Position numbers and translations under genes: made by a program. Of a stretch of 15,131 nt of DNA, positions 7,515 through 14,200 are shown one piece after another. The DNA comes from Candidatus Omnitrophota bacterium (GTDB lineage: Bacteria > Omnitrophota > Gorgyraeia > 1-14-0-20-64-10 > JACQQZ01): contig JACQRF010000086.1 of assembly GCA_016206635.1 (NCBI GenBank), positions 1-15,131 on the forward strand, given 5' to 3'. A model generated the notes under the pieces. It did not search any database. It was not told the origin of the DNA and saw nothing but the letters and a program-made list of their open reading frames with translations. Position 1 is the first letter of the stretch. Each line of letters opens with the position of its first letter.

Positions 7515-8260
7515 TTATCCCGGCGATCGATCTCCAGGGCGGCCGCGTGGTGCGGCTCGTGCGCGGCGTCTTCTCGACGGAGACGGTCTACCATGACGAC
7601 CCGCTGGCCGTGGCCCGTCGCTGGTTCGGCGAGGGGGCGCGCTATCTCCATGTGGTGGATCTCGATGGCGCGCGCACCGGCGCGATCCAGCACCAGGCGG
7701 CCATCCATGAAATCGCCGCGGAGGCGGCGAAGGTCGGCGCCAAGGTCGAAGTCGGCGGCGGCGTGCGCAGCGCGGAGGTGATCGAGGAGTTGCTGCAGCA
7801 AGGCGTGGACCGCGTCGTCCTCGGGACCAAGGCGTTCGAGGACGCCCGGTTCCGCCAGGCGGTGCTCCGCCGGCACGGCGATCGGATCGCCATCGCCGTG
7901 GACAGCCACAGCGGTTCGGTTGTGACGCAGGGCTGGACGGTCGCCAATGTGAACGCCTCCACCTTCCACGATACGGAGGCGACCTTCGTCGCCGCCTTGC
8001 TCAACGACGGGGCGCGCTACATCATCTACACCGAGGTCACGAAAGACGGGACGCTGGCCGGCCCGGCGCTGGATGGCGTGCAGCGGATGCTAGACCAGGT
8101 GGCCGGCAAGGCGCAGGTGATCGCCTCCGGTGGCGTCGGGTCGATCGAGCACCTGCAGCAGCTCCTGGCATTGTCGCCGGCGCCGTACGGCGTGATCGTC
8201 GGCAAGGCGCTGTACGATGGCCGGATTGAGCTGGCCAAGGCGTTGGCCCTTGCTGGCTAA
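7508..8260 (+). CDS. hisA: ProFAR isomerase (phosphoribosylformimino-AICAR-P isomerase)
   Basis: This 250-residue (beta-alpha)8 barrel performs the Amadori isomerisation of ProFAR to PRFAR, the substrate of HisF-HisH. The catalytic aspartates are Asp8 in IIPAIDLQGG and Asp132 in IAVDSHSG. Two half-barrel phosphate sites are seen (KVEVGGGVRS and VIASGGVGSIEHL). YTEVTKDGTLAGP replaces the more usual YTDIxRDG, as in Thermotoga HisA, so the Glu is not a defect. The gene starts inside the hisH end, and the last bases overlap the start of hisF. There is no sign that it is a bifunctional PriA, but sequence alone cannot rule out side activity. Confidence 0.95.
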   Translation: MLIIPAIDLQGGRVVRLVRGVFSTETVYHDDPLAVARRWFGEGARYLHVVDLDGARTGAIQHQAAIHEIAAEAAKVGAKVEVGGGVRSAEVIEELLQQGVDRVVLGTKAFEDARFRQAVLRRHGDRIAIAVDSHSGSVVTQGWTVANVNASTFHDTEATFVAALLNDGARYIIYTEVTKDGTLAGPALDGVQRMLDQVAGKAQVIASGGVGSIEHLQQLLALSPAPYGVIVGKALYDGRIELAKALALAG

Positions 8261-9056
8261 GCGCATCATCCCGTGCCTCGACATCGCGCGGGGCCGGGTG
8301 GTCAAGGGCGTGAAATTCCTCGGGTTGCGGGACGCGGGCGATCCGGTGGAGGTGGCCCGGCGCTATGAGCGGGACGGGGCCGACGAAGTCATCTTCCTCG
8401 ACATCACCGCCTCGCACGAGCGGCGCGGGACGGTGGTGGAGCTGGCGCGCCGCACCGCCGAGGTGTTGTTCATCCCGTTCACGATCGGCGGGGGCCTGCG
8501 CACCGTCGCCGACATGCGGGCGGTCCTCAAGGCCGGCTGCGACAAGATCTCGATCAACACGGCGGCCGTCGAACGGCCGGCGCTGATCTGCGACGGGGCC
8601 CGGCGGTTCGGCCGCCAGTGTATCGTCGTGGCGATCGATGCGAAACGGGGTCCCAAAAAGGGACAGTCCCCTTGCGGCCTGCCTGCCGGCAGGCAGGGGA
8701 CAGTCCCTTTTTGGGAGGTGTACACGCATGGCGGCCGGACGCCGACGGGGCTCGATGTGGTGGCGTGGGCGCGGCGCGTCGAGCGGCTGGGGGCCGGGGA
8801 GATTCTCCTGACCAGCATGGATTGCGACGGCACGAAGGCCGGCTACGACCTGGCGCTGACGCGGGCGGTCTCGACGGCGGTCTCCATCCCGGTCATCGCC
8901 TCCGGTGGGGCCGGGACGCTGGCGCATTTGTACGAGGCGTTCACGGCTGGCCACGCCGATGCGGTGCTGGCCGCCTCCATTTTCCATTACCGGCAGTTCA
9001 CAGTCCCGCAGGCGAAACGCTACCTGCACGCGAGAGGAGTTCCGGTCCGACGATGA
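8250..9056 (+). CDS. hisF: Imidazole glycerol phosphate synthase, cyclase subunit, with in-frame repeat insertion
   Basis: This 268-residue barrel uses ammonia from HisH to turn PRFAR into imidazole glycerol phosphate and AICAR. The catalytic aspartates Asp11 (IIPCLD) and Asp130 (VVAIDAKR) fall at exactly the numbers known from Thermotoga HisF. FTIGGGLRTVADM, GAGEILLTSMDCDGTKAGYD and VIASGGAGTLAHL are intact. I chose TTG 8250 because it gives the usual MLAKRIIPCLD start, with AAGG about 9 nt upstream. The protein is some 15 residues longer than usual. The excess is residues 134-154, encoded by a palindrome that sits between AKR and WEVYTHGG. All other conserved regions follow in frame, so it probably still works. 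Its TGA overlaps the hisI ATG. Confidence 0.95.
   Translation: MLAKRIIPCLDIARGRVVKGVKFLGLRDAGDPVEVARRYERDGADEVIFLDITASHERRGTVVELARRTAEVLFIPFTIGGGLRTVADMRAVLKAGCDKISINTAAVERPALICDGARRFGRQCIVVAIDAKRGPKKGQSPCGLPAGRQGTVPFWEVYTHGGRTPTGLDVVAWARRVERLGAGEILLTSMDCDGTKAGYDLALTRAVSTAVSIPVIASGGAGTLAHLYEAFTAGHADAVLAASIFHYRQFTVPQAKRYLHARGVPVRR
8651..8716. repeat. Palindromic element inserted in hisF
   Basis: The 21-nt arms 8651-8671 and 8696-8716 are complementary at 20 positions; the one mismatch is A/A in the middle of GGGACAGTCCC. Each arm holds GGGACAGTCCC next to an A5 or T5 run. The middle contains a second perfect 20-nt palindrome, CCTGCCTGCCGGCAGGCAGG (8678-8697). The element is read through in frame as GPKKGQSPCGLPAGRQGTVPF. 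Such nested inverted arms are not needed by any HisF sequence, so insertion of a mobile or interspersed repeat is the simplest reading. Confidence 0.92.
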
Positions 9057-9448
9057 CGACTGAATCGTTGCCCGCGTTCGATCAGCACGAGCTGATTCCC
9101 GCGATCATCCAGGATGCTGCCAACGGCCAGGTGTTGATGGTGGCTTACATGAACCGCGAGGCGTTCCAGAAGACGCTGGCCACCGGCCACGCCCATTTTT
9201 ATTCCCGCTCCCGCAAGAAATTGTGGAAGAAGGGGGAGGAATCGGGGCACGTGCAGGAGATCCGGTCGGTGGCGGTGGACTGCGACGGCGACGCCATTCT
9301 TGTCAAGGTGGTCCAGCACGGGGGCGGGGCCTGCCATGCCGGCTACCGCACCTGTTTCTACCGGACGTCGTCGGATGGCCGCGCGTGGTCGGTGAGCGAG
9401 CCCAAAATATTCGACCCGGACAAAGTCTATGGCCCGCCGAAGCGCTGA
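9053..9448 (+). CDS. hisI: Phosphoribosyl-AMP cyclohydrolase
   Basis: This 131-residue enzyme opens the purine ring of phosphoribosyl-AMP, step three of histidine synthesis. Family metal sites are seen: Asp76, Asp78 and Asp80 in VDCDGDAIL for magnesium, and Cys94 with Cys101 in GGACHAGYRTCF for zinc (a further Cys is Cys77). MVAYMNREAFQKTLATGHAHFYSRSR is the typical N-terminal region. It is standalone, with no HisE pyrophosphohydrolase domain at the C-terminus, so hisE must be elsewhere. The ATG overlaps the hisF stop; GAGAGGAG lies about 14 nt upstream, rather far. The end overlaps trpE by 20 nt. Confidence 0.96.
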   Translation: MTTESLPAFDQHELIPAIIQDAANGQVLMVAYMNREAFQKTLATGHAHFYSRSRKKLWKKGEESGHVQEIRSVAVDCDGDAILVKVVQHGGGACHAGYRTCFYRTSSDGRAWSVSEPKIFDPDKVYGPPKR

Positions 9449-10955
9449 CTCTTTGCGCCCGTCGCCCGAGGAGTTCCTCCGGCTGGCGAAGCGGGGGAAT
9501 GTCGTCCCGGTCTATCGGGAGATCCTCGCCGACTTCGAGACGCCGCTGTCGGCCTACCTCAAGCTAGAGGGGCGAGGGCCCGCCTACCTTTTGGAGTCGG
9601 TCGAGCAGGGGGAGCGTCTGGGGCGCTACTCGTTCATCGGGTGCTCGCCGGCGATGGTGATCGAGGCGCGAGGCAGGGAACTCCAGCTCAAGAGCCGACA
9701 GGAGAACCGGCGCTGGACCACGACCACCGACCCTCTGCGCGAGCTGCAGCAGTTGCTGAGCGTCTATCGGAGCGTGCCGGCGCCGGGCCTGCCGCGGTTC
9801 TCGGGGGGCTTCGTCGGCTACACCGGCTACGATACCGTGCGGTTCCTCGAGCCGATCGGCCCGGCGAAGCGGGACGCGCTCGGCGTGCCCGACAGCGTCT
9901 GGCTGCTCAGCGACACCGTCGTGGTGTTTGATCACCTCGAGCACGCGCTGAAGATCGTGGCCAACGCGATCATCCCCGACGGTCTCGCCGCGACGCGGCC
10001 CGCGCGCGCCAAGAAGGCCTATGCGCAGGCGGCCGCCCGCGTCGAGGGCATGATCCGCCAACTGCGCCAGCCCCTCTGGTACACCCCGCCGCCGGGGCCG
10101 CGCCGCCTGACGCCGCCCCCTGTGCGCTCCAACATGACGAAGGCCGCATTCACGCAGGCGGTTCGCCGGGCGAAATCGGCGATCAGCCACGGAGAAGCGA
10201 TTCAGATCGTGCTCTCCCAGCGGTTCCAGGCGCCGATCGCCTGCCCGCCGTTTGAGCTGTACCGGGCCCTGCGGTCGGTCAACCCATCACCCTACATGTT
10301 CTACTTCAACTTCGGGGCGTTCTCGCTCGTCGGCTCGTCGCCGGAGATCCTCGTCCGCTGCGAAGACGGGCAGGTCGAAGTGCGGCCGATCGCCGGCACG
10401 CGGCGGCGCGGCAAGACGCCGGCCGCCGACCTGGCCATCGAGCAGGGGTTGCGGCGCGACCCGAAAGAGCGGGCCGAGCACCTGATGCTCGTGGACCTGG
10501 GCCGCAACGACATCGGCCGCGTCTGCGAGTACGGGTCGGTGAAGGTCAATGCGCTGATGACCGTTGAGCGCTACTCCCACGTCATGCACCTGGTCAGCGA
10601 CGTGACCGGCACGCTCCGCAGAGGCAAGGGCGCCTTCGACGTCCTGCGCGCCACATTCCCGGCCGGCACCGTGACCGGGGCCCCCAAGGTCCGCGCGATG
10701 CAGCTCATCAACGAATGGGAGCCGGACGCCCGCGGGCCGTACGCCGGCGCCGTCGGCTACGTCAGCTTCGGCGGCAACCTCGACGCCTGCATCACCATCC
10801 GCACGATCCTCGTCAAAGGGAACCAGGCGTTCGTCCAGGCGGGGGCCGGCATCGTCGCCGACTCGATCCCGCGCCGCGAAGCGCAGGAGACCCGCAACAA
10901 GGCCGCCGGCATGCTGGCCGCCCTCCACCTCGCCGAACAGGGGTTGTCATGTTAG
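9429..10955 (+). CDS. trpE: Anthranilate synthase component I
   Basis: This 508-residue protein makes anthranilate from chorismate with ammonia from TrpG, the first committed step of tryptophan synthesis. The N-terminal domain has LLES (54-57), part of the tryptophan feedback site, and GRYSFIGCSP. The chorismate-binding domain has IQIVLSQRF, PIAGTRRRG, LVDLGRNDIGRV, HVMHLVSDVTG, GTVTGAPKVRAMQLI and AGAGIVADS. The LLES motif and LVDLGRNDIGRV favour TrpE over PabB. ATG 9429 lies inside hisI; TTG 9453, just after the hisI stop, is an alternative. The 3' end has a 17-bp direct repeat 104 bp downstream. trpG, its usual neighbour, begins 4.1 kb further on. Confidence 0.96.
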   Translation: MARRSADSLRPSPEEFLRLAKRGNVVPVYREILADFETPLSAYLKLEGRGPAYLLESVEQGERLGRYSFIGCSPAMVIEARGRELQLKSRQENRRWTTTTDPLRELQQLLSVYRSVPAPGLPRFSGGFVGYTGYDTVRFLEPIGPAKRDALGVPDSVWLLSDTVVVFDHLEHALKIVANAIIPDGLAATRPARAKKAYAQAAARVEGMIRQLRQPLWYTPPPGPRRLTPPPVRSNMTKAAFTQAVRRAKSAISHGEAIQIVLSQRFQAPIACPPFELYRALRSVNPSPYMFYFNFGAFSLVGSSPEILVRCEDGQVEVRPIAGTRRRGKTPAADLAIEQGLRRDPKERAEHLMLVDLGRNDIGRVCEYGSVKVNALMTVERYSHVMHLVSDVTGTLRRGKGAFDVLRATFPAGTVTGAPKVRAMQLINEWEPDARGPYAGAVGYVSFGGNLDACITIRTILVKGNQAFVQAGAGIVADSIPRREAQETRNKAAGMLAALHLAEQGLSC

Positions 10956-11046
10956 CGGGCTTTCCTGTCACCTCAAGGGGGCACCGCAAGGGTTCCCCCT
11001 TGGGCCCCCTCCTTGCGTGGTCAACAGCTCACCTCGCCGAACAGGG
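10926..11046 (+). repeat. 17-bp direct repeats bracketing an 87-bp segment at the trpE 3' end
   Basis: CACCTCGCCGAACAGGG occurs at 10926-10942, where it encodes the end of TrpE (HLAEQG), and again at 11030-11046. The second copy is followed by CCTCAGGTAG, so it too would read HLAEQGLR and stop, but in another frame relative to trpE. The 87 bp in between contain an 8-bp inverted repeat. This could be an insertion with target duplication, or a partial tandem duplication of the gene end. Confidence 0.8.
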
Positions 11047-11056
11047 CCTCAGGTAG
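10949..11056 (+). CDS. Doubtful 35-residue ORF overlapping the trpE stop
   Basis: ATG 10949 overlaps the trpE stop, with CAGGGG 5-8 nt upstream, a good coupling arrangement. The product begins MLAGFPVTSRGHRKG and ends HLAEQGLR, the last part from the second direct repeat. It matches no family I know and has only one Trp, so it is not a trp leader peptide. I list it because the start looks like the junction at which trpG would normally begin. It may be a remnant rather than a gene. Confidence 0.2.
   Translation: MLAGFPVTSRGHRKGSPLGPLLAWSTAHLAEQGLR
10974..11002. repeat. Inverted repeat downstream of trpE
   Basis: CAAGGGGG (10974-10981) and CCCCCTTG (10995-11002) form a perfect 8-bp stem with a 13-nt loop. 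An alternative, CGCAAGG (10985-10991) with CCTTGCG (11011-11017), would compete with it. No T-run follows, so termination is uncertain. It lies within the segment bracketed by the 17-bp direct repeats. Confidence 0.55.
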
Positions 11057-11062
11057 CCTCGC

Positions 11063-11091
11063 TTGCACAATAGACGTCACACTTCTATAAA
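11063..11091 (+). promoter_or_regulatory. Candidate sigma-70 promoter upstream of the large ORF
   Basis: TTGCAC (11063-11068) and TATAAA (11086-11091) are separated by 17 bp, the ideal spacing. The -10 is near consensus; the -35 matches only in TTG. The region is clearly richer in A and T than the genes around it. Transcription would begin near 11098, inside the inverted repeat described next, and about 100 nt before the start of the large ORF. Confidence 0.5.
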
Positions 11092-11127
11092 ACAACCATG
11101 GTTCTCACTGCCCCTCGGGTGGTTGTT
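11091..11127. promoter_or_regulatory. Inverted repeat next to the promoter, possible operator
   Basis: AACAACCA (11091-11098) and TGGTTGTT (11120-11127) are perfect inverted copies 21 bp apart. Their centres are about 29 bp apart, close to three helical turns, so they could bind a dimeric regulator covering the start point. As RNA they could form a stem at the 5' end of the transcript. A second small inverted repeat, TACGA-CAA-TCGTA (11139-11151), is followed by GATTTTTT and could be a weak terminator or attenuator. No regulator gene is seen nearby. Confidence 0.35.
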
Positions 11128-11200
11128 GGAGTAAACCGTACGACAATCGTAGATTTTTTGATTCCCTCCTGCCCAGCGCCGCGGTAGACTATCCACCACG

Positions 11201-14200
11201 ATGGGCTCCCCACTATCCCCCAGGTTGTTGGCCTTGGCACTGGTCGTCGCCCTCGCCGGCGATGGCACGGCCCCGCGATCGGCCCAACGTCTCGCTGCCG
11301 CCACCCTCAAACCCCTCGAATCCGCCGAATCGGGCCTGGAAGAGGAATTGCGCATCGCCTTGGCGCCCGCTGCGTTGGCCGCCGCCCCGATCCGCGCGGT
11401 GCCAGGGGGGCCAGGCCCCCCTGGCACGCAGGCGGGGATGGAGGAGGGGGAGAAGCCGCGGGGGGTGTGGACGATGAGCCGGCTGGGATTTTTGAAGACT
11501 GGGCTCCGAAGCTTCTTCGGCATGATCACCGCCAACGTGACCAAGGGGGCTCAGGAACCGCTGGCGCCGTCCGACGTGGCCCAAACCATTCGGGCGGGGA
11601 TCCACGAGTTAAGCCAGGTGACAGACGCCATCCGCGTCAGGAGACGGTTTGGACCATCCCCGACTCATGTGGCGCACGAGTTGGCGTTGCAGAAAGCCGC
11701 TCGGGCATGGCGGGCGGCGGAGGCATCACTGCCGGCCTTGTCGCGCACGGCTGACGGCCAATTGTTGCGCGGCGATTTCACCCGCGCGCGGAAAGAATAC
11801 GAGGGTGTCGTCCGACAGATCGCCGACGCCCGCAAGATCGCCGCCGCCGATGACTCGACTCCCTCCGCACAGGAGGTTCGGCTCCTGCAGGCCGTGCTCA
11901 AGGGACCAGAGGCGGTGGATCGGTGGGTTGTGGTGGACGGCCTGCCGGAGGTGTTACAAGGCGAGGAGATTTCTACAACGTCGGCGCGGGAAGCCGCCAT
12001 CCTGCGTCCGGGAGGATCCTGGACGCAGGACGAATGGACTGCCCACGTGGCCCAGCGAGTTCTCACGTTGACGCGGCCCCGGCGCGACGTGTTGTACCAG
12101 GAGAGTCAATCCTATCTCCAACCATTCGACGTGACTCTCCGCCACGATTTGGTGGATGATCCCCACGTCGTCCAGGCCGTTCTGGAGGCAATCAAGGAAC
12201 GTGTCGAAGACCCTGACGAAGACGTCGAATTGTTTCATGGGGAGCGTCAGCTGCTCAAAGAGGCGTATAGTGAAGCTCGACGTGCGGCCGCGATAGCGTC
12301 CCCCCGTTGGCAGCGGGAGGTGGTGGCCCCCCTGCGCCGCCGCTGGCGCGACGCGGGCCTTCCCCTTGACGCCTTCGACATGGGCCACGCACCGCTCTTC
12401 CGCGCACCGCTCTTCCCCGAGCAGTGGATAGGTAATCTGGACGAGTCGCTGGATCGGGCGCATGGTGACGCGGTCAGGGACTGGCTGTTCGAGCGCCTGA
12501 AACTACATATTCCCATCGTGGAGGCCGCCGACGGTTCTCGGCGTCTGGACGGGGGGGTCTATGACTCGTTACAGCGCGCTTTTAACGCGCTTTCGATTCA
12601 AGAGTTAGAACAGGGCGTCCGCACCAACCCCAGCCGGCTCTACACTCAGCTCCTGGCCCATCCCGCGAATGCTGTCGGCCAGGGCTCTCCGCGCGCAGCC
12701 CGGGACATCCATGCTGACCCGGAGTCGGGGCAGCCACCAGAGGTCGAGGGGGTGGGAGACGAAGCCTCCGCCGAGGTGTCATACGATGACCCGGTGGCGG
12801 AATTGGCCCACCAACTCGCTGTTTCTGCCGAGACCCAGACAGTCTTGATAACGGTGCGGCTGGCCGCCGACGGCGCATTGGCCGACCTGACCTGGCAGCC
12901 GGTGAATGGTCCACGCGCCGAAGCGACGTCCGACGTGCTCGCCGACCTCCGCGACGCCGGCTGGCCGCGGGGCGGGGCGCCGGACGACGTCTATGTGTGG
13001 TCTGTGGCCCCCGGCGCGTCTGCCGACGATCTCACGGCCCAGCTTCAGCGCCCCCTGACCGATCCTGCGTGGGAGCGTCTCGACGCCGTCGCCCCCGTCC
13101 GCGCCGCCACGGAACTCCGCGCGGTGCCAGGGGGGCCTGGCCCCCCTGGCGCTCAGGCGGGGATGGAGGAAGGGAATCCCGAGCCGCCGGCCAAGCCAGG
13201 CGAAATGAGTTTGCGAACGTTCTTGAAGACGACGGGCCTTATCCCTCGCGTGGCCCAGCAGATGGTGGCCGGCGCAGCGCCTGCGCCGGTCGCGGCGTCC
13301 GCCGGGGCCGTGGTTCCCGCCGATGCGGCCACCCTGGCAACAGCCCGTTTGGTGTCGCAATTTGAAATGCTCCAACGATTCTTGTCGTTGGAATCCGTCC
13401 CCGAGGATTGGGATCTCGCGGTGATGCTGGCGCCGGTCGCCGCCTCGTTGGCGCGGGTCAAGCCGACCCCTGAAGGCCAATGGCCGCCTGACGTTGTTGC
13501 GGCGATCCACAATACCCAAACGGCTGTTCCCGAACTCACTCACGCACAGGGGTGGTTGGTGCAAGTTGCGACTCAGCGCCCTGAACACTTCGAGTTAGCA
13601 CGCACACTGATTGGCTTTCAACGGTTCCTCCAGTGGCGGATCCCTGTCCACGATTGGCTTCGTCCCCAAAAACTTCTTGAGGCGTATGTGCGGTCGGGGG
13701 GTCCACCCTTGGCGACCGATGCCCAGCGGCGGGACTACCTTCGCCCCCTGCTCTCTGGGCGATTGCAGGCGCTGGCGGGTGATCTGCCGCCTGCGAGGCA
13801 ACAACAATTGGAGGCGTTGACCACCCGCATCCTCGAACATTCGGAGCGGCTCCTCACTCCCTACTACACCGTCGGCGCGAGCGGTGAGCCCACTCGGTGG
13901 GGTGTGGAGGGGCGATTAGCCGGAGAGCTGCGTCGGTTCCTCAATCCTCGATGGGGAGCCATGATGCGAGAGGTCGAACGCCGATGGATAGAGGACAAGA
14001 TCCCAGCTGAGCTGCGAATGGGGGTGCTCCGTCGGCAACTCGATCACGCCAGGAGCGACTGGTTGCGGCGTCCGGGACCCTTCCTGGAAGGCATGCGATT
14101 GCACGGGCGCTTGGTGACGGAACTTTCGAAACGGGGCTTGCTCGGACCAGATTTTACCCCCGGTCCCGACCTCGCTTGGAATCTTTCTCCTGAAGAACGG

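Noticed and set aside
10949..11056. 35-residue ORF as a trp leader peptide with attenuator
   Set aside because: It has a single Trp, lies after trpE rather than before it, and the hairpins lack a T-run.
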